From: Nocardia inohanensis NBRC 100128
GTDB lineage: Bacteria; Actinomycetota; Actinomycetes; Mycobacteriales; Mycobacteriaceae
Length of the DNA: 64,000 nt
Reading direction: 5' to 3'
Assembly: GCF_001612945.1 (NCBI RefSeq)
Contig: NZ_BDBK01000008.1
Span: 248,001-312,000, forward strand
Positions 7,628-15,973 of the stretch are shown here, one piece after another. Every line of letters starts with the position of its first letter. Position 1 is the stretch's first letter. A program made the position numbers and the translations under genes. The notes beneath the pieces are model-generated. The model saw only the letters and a program-made list of their open reading frames with translations. It was not told the origin of the DNA and made no database searches.

Positions 7628-8794
7628 ATGACCTCCGCCGTCATCGTCGACGTCGTACGCACCCCGTCGGGTAAAGGGAAAGCCGGTGGCGGGCTGTCGG
7701 AAGTACACCCCGCGACGCTGCTCTCCGGAGTCCTCGCGACGCTCGTCGAACGCACCGGCATCGACCCGGCCATCGTCGACGATGTGATCGGCGGTTGCGT
7801 CACGCAGAGCGGCGAGCAAGCCTTCAATATTTCCCGCACCGCGGTGCTGGCCGCCGGGTTCCCGGAGTCCGTGCCCGCCACCACCGTCGACCGGCAGTGC
7901 GGATCCTCGCAGCAGGCGGCGCATTTCGCGGCGCAGGGCGTGATCGCGGGAGCCTACGACGTGGCCATCGCGTGCGGCGTGGAGTCGATGTCGCGGGTGC
8001 CGATGTTCTCCAATGCGGCGGGCAAGGACGCCAATCGCGGGCCGATCGCGCACCGCTACCCGGACGGGCTTGTGCAGCAAGGCATTTCGGCGGAGGTCAT
8101 CGCGGCGCGCTGGAAGTTCGACCGGGCGGCCCTCGACGAGTTCGCGGCGCGCTCGCATCGGCTCGCGGCCGAGACCGCCGCGTCCGGCGGATTCGACAAC
8201 GAACTGGTGGCGGCGGGCACGCTGACCGCCGACGAGACCATCCGACCGGCCACCACCGTCGAGGGTCTGGCCGGATTGCGGCCCGCGTTCGAGGACGCCG
8301 AGTTCAAGGCGCGGTTCCCGGAGATCGAATGGTCGATCACGCCGGGCAATTCCTCGCCGCTGACCGACGGGGCCTCGGCCGCACTGATCATGAGCGAGCA
8401 GAAGGCGGCGGCCCTGGGACTGAAGCCGCGCGCCCGGTTCCACTCCTTCGCGGTGACCGGCGACGATCCGCTGCTCATGCTGACCGCCGTCGTTCCTGCC
8501 ACCAGGAAGGTGCTGGCGCGGGCCGGATTGACCATTGACGATATCGACGCCTACGAGGTCAACGAGGCGTTCGCACCGGTGCCGCTGGTGTGGGCGGCCG
8601 AGGTGGGCGCCGATCCCGCCAAACTGAACCCGCGCGGCGGGGCCATCGCGCTCGGGCATCCGCTGGGCGCGTCCGGCACCCGCATCCTGGCGACCATGCT
8701 CAACCACCTGGAGCAGACCGGCGGGCGCTACGGGCTGATGACCATGTGCGAGGCCGGTGGGCTGGCCAACGCCACCGTTATCGAACGGCTCTGA
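7628..8794 (+). CDS. Acetyl-CoA acyltransferase (thiolase)
   Basis: 388-residue thiolase that cleaves 3-ketoacyl-CoA with CoA, or condenses two acyl-CoAs. The nucleophilic cysteine is C91 in VDRQCGSSQQA. The catalytic histidine is H344 in GGAIALGHPLGASG, and the second cysteine is C374 in MCEAGGLAN. The N-terminus SAVIVDVVRTPSGKGK is typical. SD-like AAGGAG precedes the ATG. It stands alone, so substrate class (fatty acid, steroid side chain or biosynthetic) cannot be fixed. The overall pattern is closer to the FadA5/FadA6-like actinobacterial thiolases than to short acetoacetyl-CoA thiolases, but that is from memory only. Confidence 0.92.
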   Translation: MTSAVIVDVVRTPSGKGKAGGGLSEVHPATLLSGVLATLVERTGIDPAIVDDVIGGCVTQSGEQAFNISRTAVLAAGFPESVPATTVDRQCGSSQQAAHFAAQGVIAGAYDVAIACGVESMSRVPMFSNAAGKDANRGPIAHRYPDGLVQQGISAEVIAARWKFDRAALDEFAARSHRLAAETAASGGFDNELVAAGTLTADETIRPATTVEGLAGLRPAFEDAEFKARFPEIEWSITPGNSSPLTDGASAALIMSEQKAAALGLKPRARFHSFAVTGDDPLLMLTAVVPATRKVLARAGLTIDDIDAYEVNEAFAPVPLVWAAEVGADPAKLNPRGGAIALGHPLGASGTRILATMLNHLEQTGGRYGLMTMCEAGGLANATVIERL

Positions 8795-8892
8795 GCTACG
8801 TCCCACCACACCGCACTTGCCGGAATCTGTCGGCGCCGGGTCGTAAGGTGTCCTCGGCAGCGAGATTTCGGTGAGTGGGTGTGGGAGGCGCG

Positions 8893-10002
8893 GTGCGGCT
8901 TACCTGGGACCAGGTGCTGGCCTGGCGGATGCGGCGGCAGTATGTCGATCCGCGCGCCGGTCGTGACGCGGTGGAGGTGGCGCGGCGGCTGTGCGGAGTC
9001 CAGGCGCAGGTGACCTCCGCGGCGGAAACCGCGGTGGCGCTGCGCCGTTCGGCGGGGGAGCCGGGTGCGGTCGTCGCCGCATTGAACGAGGGCCGGCTGG
9101 TGAAGACCTGGGCCATGCGCGGCACCCTGCACGCCTTGACTCCCGACCTCGCGCCGAGCGTGCTTTCGCTGATGGCCTCCGCGCGGACCTGGGAAAAGCC
9201 CGCATGGACAAGGGTTTCCGGAGCCACGCCCGAGGATGTGGCCGCACTTGTCGACGCGGTCCGCGAGATTCTCGACGGCGCGGTGCTGACCCGTGACGAA
9301 CTGGTCACCGCGCTGCTGAAGAAGCCGCGCTTCCATCCCATGGAGGAGCATCTGCGTTCGGGCTGGGGTTCGATGCTCAAACCGCTGGCCTGGCAGGGGG
9401 CGTTGTGCCACGGCCCGGCCCAGGGCACTTCGATCACCTTCGCCAACCCGGCGCAGCTGATCCCCGGCTGGTCCGGCATTCCCGACCCCGATACGGCCGC
9501 CCCGGCGGTCATCTCCGCCTACCTGGGCGCGTACGGACCCGCCACGCCGGAGATCTTCAACGCGTGGATGTTCCGCGGTTTCCTCTCCAAAAAGACTGTG
9601 CGCCGCTGGTTCTCGGACCTCGGTGAGCAACTGACCGAGGTCGAGGTCGAAGGCCGCACCGGTTTCGTGCTCACCGCGCACGCCGACGAACTGGCCGCCA
9701 CCGAGCCCGCCCGTTCGGTCCGCCTGCTGGGCCCGTTCGACCAGTACGTGCTCGGTCCGGGCACCAATGACACGATCCTGCTACCCGGGGACCATCGCGC
9801 GAAGGTCAGCCGGACCGCGGGCTGGATCTCGCCGCTGGTCCTGATCGACGGCCGCATCGCCGGAACCTGGGAAACCACCGGCGCGGACCTGGTCGTCTCC
9901 ATGTTCGACGATGCGCGCGCCCCGCTGAAGGAGCTGAAAGGCGAAGCGGCACACGTGGCCCGCGCGCTCGGGCAGCCCGGATTCACCATCCGGGCGGCTT
10001 GA
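8893..10002 (+). CDS. HTH_42 winged-helix protein, AlkZ-like DNA glycosylase family
   Basis: 369 residues, starting at the GTG at 8893 behind GGGAGG. It belongs to the winged-helix DNA-binding family HTH_42. Characterised members, AlkZ from Streptomyces and YcaQ/AlkX from E. coli, are DNA glycosylases that remove bulky or crosslinking alkyl adducts. AlkZ uses two glutamines in a QxQ motif, and here CGVQAQVTSAAE places glutamines at residues 37 and 39. Other conserved stretches include KTWAMRGTLHALTP and the C-terminal VSMFDDARAPLKELKGEAAHVARALG. A plain transcription factor is less likely given the length and the QxQ. Activity is inferred from the motif. Confidence 0.7.
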   Translation: MRLTWDQVLAWRMRRQYVDPRAGRDAVEVARRLCGVQAQVTSAAETAVALRRSAGEPGAVVAALNEGRLVKTWAMRGTLHALTPDLAPSVLSLMASARTWEKPAWTRVSGATPEDVAALVDAVREILDGAVLTRDELVTALLKKPRFHPMEEHLRSGWGSMLKPLAWQGALCHGPAQGTSITFANPAQLIPGWSGIPDPDTAAPAVISAYLGAYGPATPEIFNAWMFRGFLSKKTVRRWFSDLGEQLTEVEVEGRTGFVLTAHADELAATEPARSVRLLGPFDQYVLGPGTNDTILLPGDHRAKVSRTAGWISPLVLIDGRIAGTWETTGADLVVSMFDDARAPLKELKGEAAHVARALGQPGFTIRAA

Positions 10003-10068
10003 TTCTCAGGGATGGATTCAGGGGATGTCCGGATGTCCCGGAGGTGGGTCGGCCCCTAGCGTCGGAGC

Positions 10069-11211
10069 ATGCGATTCCTGCCGATCTCGGGTGTACTGGT
10101 CGTTCTCACCGTCACCGGTTGCGCAAGCATGACCGAGAACACCGCGCCCACCAGCGTCACCGCCCCGGCCGCGGTGTCCGCCAAACGCATTCAGCAAGTC
10201 CAGGAGGATATCGACGGACTGGTGCGCGGCGGGGTCGCGGGGACCATCGCCACCCTCACCGAGAACGGACAGACGGTCACGCTGACCTCGGGCGTCGCCG
10301 ACCGCGGCACCGGTGCCCCCATCCCCACCACACCACCACAACAGGTCCGGGTCGGCAGCGTCTCGAAGTCGTTCGTCGCCGCGATCCTGCTCCAGCTCGC
10401 CGGTGAGGGCCGCATCCATTTGGATGATCCGGTCGACACCTATCTGCCGGATCTGCTGCGCGGCGACGGCGTCGACGGCCGGGCAGTCACGGTGCGGCAG
10501 ATCCTCCAGCACCGCAGCGGCTTACCGGAGTTCAGCGATGCGCCCGAGATCGACGAATACCGCGCCGCCGTCGAGGGCCGCACGATGACCCCGGCCGCCG
10601 AGATAGCGATCGCCCTGCGCAATCCCGCACAGTTCGCCCCCGGAACCCGATACAAATACACCAACACCAACTACATCGTCGCCGCGATGATCATCGAAAA
10701 GGTCACCGGCCGTGCCTATTCCGAGGAACTCACGGGCCGCATCCTCACCCCGCAGCAGCTGACCGCCACCTATCTGCCCGGCACCGGCGAAACCGATATC
10801 CGCGGCCCGCACCCGCACGGCTACGCCACCCTCGACGGCGTCCGCACCGATGTCACCAGCTCGGAGCCATCCGTGCCCTGGGCGGCCGGCGCGATGGTCT
10901 CGACCGGCACCGACCTGAACCGCTTCTACCTGGCTTTGCTCGCGGGCCGGATCGTGGGCGAAGGTCAACTCAGCGACATGCTCTCCACCGAAAACCTCAT
11001 CCCCGACAGCGATTTCAGCTACGGCCTCGGCATCGGCTCCGGCCGGCTCTCGTGCGGCACCCGGTTCTTCGGCCATACCGGGGGCATAACCGGCTACCTC
11101 ACCTACGCGTACGCCACCCGTGACGGCCGCGCCGTGACCATCGCCCTCACCGAATCACCCGAGCAGGAGCCGCCCATGACAACGATGCTCAGCCACGCCC
11201 TCTGCCCGTGA
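10069..11211 (+). CDS. Lipoprotein serine hydrolase, beta-lactamase class C/DD-peptidase family
   Basis: 380-residue exported serine hydrolase. A lipoprotein signal ends in LTVTGC, with C18 as the lipidated cysteine. The active-site motifs are S97-x-x-K100 (SVSK), Y197-x-N199 (YTN) and H336-T-G-G (GHTGG), the triad pattern of class C beta-lactamases, DD-carboxypeptidases and related esterases. It probably sits on the outer face of the cytoplasmic membrane and acts on peptidoglycan, a beta-lactam or an ester. Sequence does not separate these. Its last 23 bases overlap the convergent Nudix gene. Confidence 0.88.
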   Translation: MRFLPISGVLVVLTVTGCASMTENTAPTSVTAPAAVSAKRIQQVQEDIDGLVRGGVAGTIATLTENGQTVTLTSGVADRGTGAPIPTTPPQQVRVGSVSKSFVAAILLQLAGEGRIHLDDPVDTYLPDLLRGDGVDGRAVTVRQILQHRSGLPEFSDAPEIDEYRAAVEGRTMTPAAEIAIALRNPAQFAPGTRYKYTNTNYIVAAMIIEKVTGRAYSEELTGRILTPQQLTATYLPGTGETDIRGPHPHGYATLDGVRTDVTSSEPSVPWAAGAMVSTGTDLNRFYLALLAGRIVGEGQLSDMLSTENLIPDSDFSYGLGIGSGRLSCGTRFFGHTGGITGYLTYAYATRDGRAVTIALTESPEQEPPMTTMLSHALCP

Positions 11212-11731
11212 GATGGAGTTCGGCGGCGAGGGTGAGGAGTTCGGGCATATGCGGCCCGTCGGTCGCCGCGTGCACCCGGGCTTCGGACAGCGGGAACGCC
11301 CGGACCTCCAGAATATGTTCGGCATCATCGGGATTGGTCGGAGCCGAGGTGAGGGTGACATCCGCGGTGCACCACAGCCAGGCTTTGCGCGGGTGCGGCT
11401 GCCAGGGCCGATAGGGCTCGGCGTGATCACTGCGAGCGTGGTGCGCGCCGAACCGATACAGCGGCCCCGCGAGCTCCGCCCCCGCTTCCTCGCGCAGTTC
11501 CCGAATCACGCAGTCCAGCACCGATTCCGAGGCTTCCCGGGTGCCGCCGGGCACGATCCAGACGTCGCGATCGTCACGGCACAGCACGATGTCATCGCCC
11601 ACGAAGCTGATCACATGGATATTGGTGACGAGATCGTCGGGCGGCAGCTCGGTCGAGAAGTGCACGTCCAGGCCGCCCCATTCCCAGCGGGTCGGCATGT
11701 GCAGCAAGGGGAAACGGTCCGCGAGCGTCAT
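11189..11731 (-). CDS. Nudix hydrolase
   Basis: 180-residue Nudix protein. The box GX5EX7REUXEEXGU is intact from G63 to A85 (GGTREASESVLDCVIRELRE then EAGA), which binds the divalent metal used to cleave a nucleoside diphosphate linked to another group. Substrate is unknown. The N-terminal RWEWGGLDVHFSTELPPDDLV and a domain with several Trp and His residues (EPYRPWQPHPRKAWLW) are not diagnostic. The 3' end overlaps the convergent serine hydrolase gene by 23 bp. Confidence 0.88.
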   Translation of the reverse strand: MTLADRFPLLHMPTRWEWGGLDVHFSTELPPDDLVTNIHVISFVGDDIVLCRDDRDVWIVPGGTREASESVLDCVIRELREEAGAELAGPLYRFGAHHARSDHAEPYRPWQPHPRKAWLWCTADVTLTSAPTNPDDAEHILEVRAFPLSEARVHAATDGPHMPELLTLAAELHLTGRGRG

Positions 11732-11799
11732 GCCTCGACGGTAGCGGTCCGAGGCAGGTCCGGGTGCACCCCTAGAACCGGTGTCAGTATTGTGCCCTC

Positions 11800-12255
11800 A
11801 TGGCCTTCGTCATCGATTACAGCGTGGAGATCGACGCACCCAGCGATCTGGTGTGGCAGGTACTCACCGATGTGGACAGCTACGGCGAGTGGAACCCCTT
11901 CGTTCCCGCTTGCTCGACCACCTTGGAACCGGGGTCGCCGATCGATATGCAGGTGCGGCTGGTGGGGCCGAACCCGAAATCCCAGCGCGAGTACATCCGT
12001 AGCCATACCCCGGGTAAGGAGTTCAGCTATGCGATGAAGCCGGCGCCGCTGGGGTTGCTGCGCAGCGAACGGTCGCACACGATTACCGCGCTGGCCGACG
12101 GGAAGACCCGGTACGACTCGCATTTCCAGCTCGAGGGGCCGTTCAGCCCGGTGGTCGGCGGATTGCTGGGCGGGGCCTTGCGTAAGGGATTCGGCAGCAT
12201 GACCGAGGGTGTGCGGTTGCGCGCGGAGTCGTTGCGCGCGGCCGACGGCAACTGA
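11800..12255 (+). CDS. SRPBCC (START-like) domain protein
   Basis: 151 residues opening with FVIDYSVEIDAPSDLVWQVLTDVDSYGEWNPF, the standard beginning of SRPBCC/polyketide-cyclase-like proteins, which fold into a helix-grip cavity that holds a hydrophobic ligand. No catalytic residues can be named. No neighbour suggests a ligand. A perfect hairpin terminator follows seven bases after the stop. Confidence 0.8.
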   Translation: MAFVIDYSVEIDAPSDLVWQVLTDVDSYGEWNPFVPACSTTLEPGSPIDMQVRLVGPNPKSQREYIRSHTPGKEFSYAMKPAPLGLLRSERSHTITALADGKTRYDSHFQLEGPFSPVVGGLLGGALRKGFGSMTEGVRLRAESLRAADGN

Positions 12256-12262
12256 AAGAAAG

Positions 12263-12291
12263 AATCCCTGCCGCTCGGCGCGGCAGGGATT
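12263..12291. terminator. Strong intrinsic terminator between convergent genes
   Basis: A perfect 12-bp stem, AATCCCTGCCGC against GCGGCAGGGATT, with loop TCGGC, followed by a short T-run. The AATC and GATT ends give A and T tracts on both strands, so it should stop transcription from either side. Confidence 0.92.
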
Positions 12292-12301
12292 TCGTGAGGT
12301 C

Positions 12302-12526
12302 TCAGGCCTCGAACACCACTACGTTCCCGAAGCTGTCGCGCGCGCCGCTGTCCTTCTCGATGGCGGCGGCCAGATCCTCGACGGCCTCCCAGGTGCGGGG
12401 TTCCTCGTCGTCTAGATTGCCGATGGTGTACCAGGTCGCGCTGCCGCGATAGCGGACCAGACCGTGGCCGACGGGGTCCAGCGTCACGTCGAGATCACCG
12501 GAAACCGTGCCCTCCTCCTGGGTCAT
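12302..12526 (-). CDS. Small acidic hypothetical protein
   Basis: 74 residues starting MTQEEGTVSGDLDV and rich in Asp and Glu, with the conserved-looking core VGHGLVRYRGSATWYTIGNL. I do not recognise a family. The gene lies 35 bp downstream of the HNH-nuclease gene on the same strand, so the two may be cotranscribed. No clear Shine-Dalgarno precedes the ATG; a GTG just before it or an earlier start overlapping the nuclease gene is possible. It could be an immunity or accessory factor for the nuclease, but that is only position. Confidence 0.6.
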   Translation of the reverse strand: MTQEEGTVSGDLDVTLDPVGHGLVRYRGSATWYTIGNLDDEEPRTWEAVEDLAAAIEKDSGARDSFGNVVVFEA

Positions 12527-12561
12527 CACGGCTGCCGCGCTGGGGATCTCGACGATGGCGT

Positions 12562-13344
12562 CTACTTGAACCCTCCTCGATCGATGCAGTCCTGCACTGC
12601 GGTCTTCAGTGCGGCCTGCTCCTTGGAATCGACGTTCAGGCCATACTTTACTTTCACCTGGAGGTAGCGGCCCACATATCCACACCGGAAATTCCCGGGC
12701 GGCAAATAGTTGGCGGCGTCCTGGTCACCCTTGGAACGGTTTGCGGTCGGGTCGGAGGGGGAGAGGTTCACCGCGTCGTTGGCGATATTGCGGCGGGTGT
12801 CCTCGTCCATCTTGGCCGCGCCGGAACGCCACGCTTCGGCAAGCGCCACAATGTGATCGATGTCCACGCCCGAGGAATCGGTAATGAACTTGTAGGGCTT
12901 GAGCTCATTGGTCTTCTTGTCCGGCACGCCGTACTGGTCCCGCCAGCCGCCGTCCTTGCCGACGGTGAACTTGCAGGTGGCGGGGTCCAGCTTGACCGAG
13001 CCGGTGGCATCGCGCAGCAGCATCACCTCGCGGGTGGTGCATTTGCTGTACGCGGCGTAGGCGTCACCGAAGCCGTGTTCGGGCTTGTTGGTGTCCCAGT
13101 GCGGGAACTGCTCGCGGCTGTACCCGGTCATCGGCAACTCGTCGGCGACCTTGAGTTTGCCGAGCAGCGCCTTGATCTCGGTGGCCGAGCCCGCGACGGT
13201 CGGATTGGTCTGGCCCGGGTTGGTTTTCGGCGAGTCGCCCGATTTGTTCAGCAGGGCGGCGACGACGATCAGCACGATGACGAAGAGCGCGGAGCCGATG
13301 GCTCCGGCGATCTTGGTGAGGCTTGACGGCTTCTTCTGCAACAT
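12562..13344 (-). CDS. Membrane-anchored or secreted HNH-type nuclease (DUF1524)
   Basis: 260 residues. One N-terminal hydrophobic segment (about 12-33, IAGAIGSALFVIVLIVVAALL) acts as a signal or anchor. A low-complexity linker with DSPKTNPGQTNPT follows, then an extracellular domain with the HNH/DUF1524 motif DIDHIVALAEAW (H164) and the downstream NLSPSDPTANRSKGD. Cysteines 102, 124 and 221 could form a disulfide outside the cell. This family is common in actinobacteria and thought to be extracellular nucleases for nutrient use or attack on neighbours. I start it at the ATG at 13342-13344, which gives a normal signal sequence. Confidence 0.82.
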   Translation of the reverse strand: MLQKKPSSLTKIAGAIGSALFVIVLIVVAALLNKSGDSPKTNPGQTNPTVAGSATEIKALLGKLKVADELPMTGYSREQFPHWDTNKPEHGFGDAYAAYSKCTTREVMLLRDATGSVKLDPATCKFTVGKDGGWRDQYGVPDKKTNELKPYKFITDSSGVDIDHIVALAEAWRSGAAKMDEDTRRNIANDAVNLSPSDPTANRSKGDQDAANYLPPGNFRCGYVGRYLQVKVKYGLNVDSKEQAALKTAVQDCIDRGGFK

Positions 13345-13528
13345 ATCCCGACCACCGTCGCAATCCACTACCCGAAACAGCAAGTTACGCCCCGGGTTCG
13401 GAGACGGGTCTCACATCACTCGGCCCACGGCGAACACAGCGTTACTTACATAGTGAGCTTCGTCAAGATCGAGAACAACGGAGTGGCAGCACTTTTCGGC
13501 GTGGCGTCGCGAATGTTCCGGCGAGTCG

Positions 13529-14026
13529 TCAAATTTGATGCAGCCAGGCTATGAAGAACGCGATCGCGGCGACGAAGGCGAGGGCGGCGAGCGGGATCGG
13601 CCACCACGGTCCGGTGCGGGCGAGCAACCGCCGGGCGAGTTGCCTTTGCAGCACTCCGATTCCGGCCAGCAGCAACACCCAGAGCGGGAGCAGTCCGACG
13701 CCGAGCAGGAAGTGCACCGCCCACGCGCCCGCCAAAGTGGGGCCGCCCCAGGAATGTTCGTAGTCGCCCGCGGCGACCAGCGGGTAGGCGATGCCGCGGA
13801 CCGCCGCGACCAGGGCCAGGAAGACCGCGAACCAGGCGACCAGTCCGATGGCGGCGGCGAGCGCCGAATGCGCGACGGTGCGGAACCAGCCCGGAGAGTT
13901 CAGCGCGAAGGGCACGCGCAGGTTCCGGCGCGTCACCCGGGCGCGAACCCCGGTGGGCGCGAAGGCAACCGGCAGCGCGAGCACCGCGTAGTACGCCGAT
14001 CGCGTCACCGCCTGCACCTGACCCAT
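13529..14026 (-). CDS. Hypothetical membrane protein
   Basis: 165 residues with about three to four hydrophobic segments: residues 52-75 (AHSALAAAIGLVAWFAVFLALVAA as a region), 98-125 and 143-162. The N-terminal third is basic and probably cytoplasmic. I do not recognise a family. It has its own start after a strong terminator and no obvious partner. Function unknown. Confidence 0.6.
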   Translation of the reverse strand: MGQVQAVTRSAYYAVLALPVAFAPTGVRARVTRRNLRVPFALNSPGWFRTVAHSALAAAIGLVAWFAVFLALVAAVRGIAYPLVAAGDYEHSWGGPTLAGAWAVHFLLGVGLLPLWVLLLAGIGVLQRQLARRLLARTGPWWPIPLAALAFVAAIAFFIAWLHQI

Positions 14027-14087
14027 GCGCCCACGGTAGCGCGCCGCGTGACCCGCCCGGGGGATTGAACCTTGACCACTTCACAAA

Positions 14088-14126
14088 CGAGCCCGGCCGT
14101 CCGGAAGAACCGGACGGCCGGGCTCG
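14088..14126 (-). terminator. Intrinsic terminator of the nitronate-monooxygenase-like gene
   Basis: A perfect 17-bp GC-rich stem (CGAGCCCGGCCGTCCGG and its complement) with a five-base loop, followed on the minus strand by TTTGTG. It lies 37 bases past the stop codon of the flavoprotein gene. Confidence 0.92.
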
Positions 14127-14162
14127 CGAATCACGCAGCGGGCGATACCCGCTATCGGGATA

Positions 14163-15284
14163 TCAGGCGTTGTTGAGCTTGTTGAGGCGCTCGCACGCCT
14201 CCAGGTACTCGGTGATCAGCCGCTGCACCACATCGGCCGAGCGCTCGACCTTGTTCATCAAACCGACGACCTGGCCGACCGGGTTGAAGTTCACGTCCTT
14301 GGCGGCCTCGGGGTAGCGGTGGCCGCGCTTGACGCCGTCCAGGGCGACCATCATCTGCAAGGGCATGGGCAGCGGGTTCGGGGTGTCGTCCCGCTCCCAC
14401 GCCTCGGTCCAGTCGTTCTTGAGCATGCGGCAGGGCTTGCCGGTCCAGGAACGCGAGCGCACCGTGTCGTGGCTGGTGGCCTCGAGGTAGGTCTGCATCT
14501 GTGCGGGCGGCACATTGGCCTCCTCGACGGTCAGCCACAGCGAACCGGTCCACGCGCCGGCCGCACCCATCGCCATGGCGGCGGCGACCTGACGACCGTT
14601 GCCGATACCGCCGGCCGCCAGCGCGGGCATATCGCCGATCGCGTCGATGACCTGCGGCCACAGCACCACCGAGGAGACCTCGCCGCAGTGACCGCCGCCC
14701 TCGGTGCCCTGCATGACGACGAAGTCCAGGCCGGCGTTCTTGTGGTTGAGCGCGTGCTTGACCGAACCACACAGCGCGCCGATCAGACGGCCCGAGTCCT
14801 GGATCTGCTTGATCACGTCATCGGGCGGGGTGCCCAGCGCGTTGGCGACCAGCTTGGCCTTGGGGTGCTTGAGGATCACCTCGATCTGCGGGGCGACCGT
14901 GGTGGCGGTCCAGCCGAGCAGCTGGTTGTGGTGCTCCTCCGGCGGCAGGTGCGGCACATTGTGGTCGTTGAGCAGCTGCTCGGCGAAATCACGGTGGCCC
15001 TGCGGAACCAGTTCGCCCAGCTTGGATTCCAGTTCCTCCGGGGAGAGGCCGTCGACGCCCTTGCCCTCGTACTTGGAGGGGATCACCAGGTCGACGCCGT
15101 ACACGCCGGTGACGTGCTCGTCGAGCCACTGGAGCTCCACCTCGAGCTGTTCCGCGGTGAAGCCGACAGCGCCGAGCACGCCCAGGCCGCCCGCATTGCT
15201 CACCGCGGCCGCCACATCGCGGCAGTGGGTGAAGGCGAAGATGGGTACGTCGATGCCGAGGCGATCACAAATCTCGGTACGCAT
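14163..15284 (-). CDS. Nitronate monooxygenase / 2-nitropropane dioxygenase-family flavoprotein
   Basis: 373-residue TIM-barrel flavoprotein of the NPD family, which bind FMN and oxidise alkyl nitronates or reduce enoyl groups. Typical blocks are PIFAFTHCRDVAAAVSNAGGLGVLGA at the N-terminus, GLDFVVMQGTEGGGHCGEVS near the middle, and ALAAGGIGNGRQVAAAMAMGAAGAWTGSLW for phosphate binding of FMN. In mycolate actinomycetes some NPD-family proteins (IpdC) act in steroid ring degradation. A KstR-like box 55 bp upstream makes a sterol-linked role plausible here. I start at the ATG at 15282-15284, with AGGAG upstream. The precise reaction is not known. Confidence 0.85.
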   Translation of the reverse strand: MRTEICDRLGIDVPIFAFTHCRDVAAAVSNAGGLGVLGAVGFTAEQLEVELQWLDEHVTGVYGVDLVIPSKYEGKGVDGLSPEELESKLGELVPQGHRDFAEQLLNDHNVPHLPPEEHHNQLLGWTATTVAPQIEVILKHPKAKLVANALGTPPDDVIKQIQDSGRLIGALCGSVKHALNHKNAGLDFVVMQGTEGGGHCGEVSSVVLWPQVIDAIGDMPALAAGGIGNGRQVAAAMAMGAAGAWTGSLWLTVEEANVPPAQMQTYLEATSHDTVRSRSWTGKPCRMLKNDWTEAWERDDTPNPLPMPLQMMVALDGVKRGHRYPEAAKDVNFNPVGQVVGLMNKVERSADVVQRLITEYLEACERLNKLNNA

Positions 15285-15338
15285 GGTGCAGTGGGCTCCT
15301 CTGAACTTTCCGGCACTGGAATGTTGTTCCCACCACAC

Positions 15339-15352
15339 TAGAACATGTTCTA
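15339..15352. promoter_or_regulatory. KstR-type operator upstream of the NPD-family gene
   Basis: TAGAACATGTTCTA is a perfect 14-bp palindrome. It fits the published KstR pattern TnnAACnnGTTnnA, the TetR-family repressor of cholesterol catabolism in mycobacteria and rhodococci. It is 55 bp before the start codon of the 14163-15284 gene, a position suited to repression. Confidence 0.7.
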
Positions 15353-15409
15353 CATTCAGGCCAGAGTATCCACGCCTACCCCTCGGTAGCGGTCAACAAC
15401 TTGTTCCAG

Positions 15410-15811
15410 TTAGTGGGACAGCAGGCCGTCCGCGACCAGATCATCGAAGAGAAGTTGGTCCACCGGCGGGACCTCGTCCCGGTCGGCGTAGGTGAACCAG
15501 GCGACCTCTTCGATCTCACTGCTGGCGGCGAGGATGCCCGCGTAATCGGCGGTGTAGCAAGCCATTCGGACCACCGCGTCCGGGATCGGGGCCTCGTAGG
15601 TGCCCACGTGCGCGACGGACGCCGGGATCAGCTCGACGGTCAGCTCCTCGCGGATCTCACGGATCAGCGTCTCCAGATCCGTTTCCGCGCCTTCCCTTTT
15701 GCCACCCGGAATGTAGAAGACGTCCTTGCCGCGCGGGCGGGCGCACAGGATCTTGCCGTGCTCGATCCGCACCCATGCCACCGTGTCGATCAGCCGCTGC
15801 TCCGTCTGCAT
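15410..15811 (-). CDS. Nudix hydrolase
   Basis: 133-residue Nudix protein with the box GKREGAETDLETLIREIREE at residues 37-56. The glycine near the end of the box is replaced by threonine (ELTVEL), while the metal-binding REIREE glutamates are present. The small size and DTVAWVRIEHGKILCARPRGKDVFYIPGGK resemble MutT-like or ADP-ribose-type members. Substrate unknown. It is independent of the flavoprotein gene downstream, which has its own promoter. Confidence 0.85.
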   Translation of the reverse strand: MQTEQRLIDTVAWVRIEHGKILCARPRGKDVFYIPGGKREGAETDLETLIREIREELTVELIPASVAHVGTYEAPIPDAVVRMACYTADYAGILAASSEIEEVAWFTYADRDEVPPVDQLLFDDLVADGLLSH

Positions 15812-15925
15812 TCGAGCAGCCTAGCCAGCGGTCAACGGAGCGCCCGGGCGACCAGCAGGTCCACGGCGCGGGTGACGCGATCGGTGTCGCCCACCGCGCG
15901 ATCGCTGTGGTTTGATCATCGCGTG

Positions 15926-15973
15926 ATGTTCATGGCGCAGTCGTGGTGGTGGCCGGAGTTCCGGCAGCCCTGA
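15926..15973 (+). CDS. Trp-type leader peptide of a transcription attenuator
   Basis: A 15-codon open frame encodes MFMAQSWWWPEFRQP, with three consecutive TGG codons at 15944-15952 followed by TTC. Short leader peptides with WWW are the sensor element of tryptophan attenuators in actinobacteria. When charged tRNA-Trp is scarce the ribosome stalls on the Trp codons and changes folding of the RNA behind it. Complementary hairpin-forming segments follow at once, and the chorismate mutase gene starts 98 bp downstream. It is too short to be a metabolic protein. A GTG directly before the ATG could be an alternative start. Confidence 0.75.
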   Translation: MFMAQSWWWPEFRQP

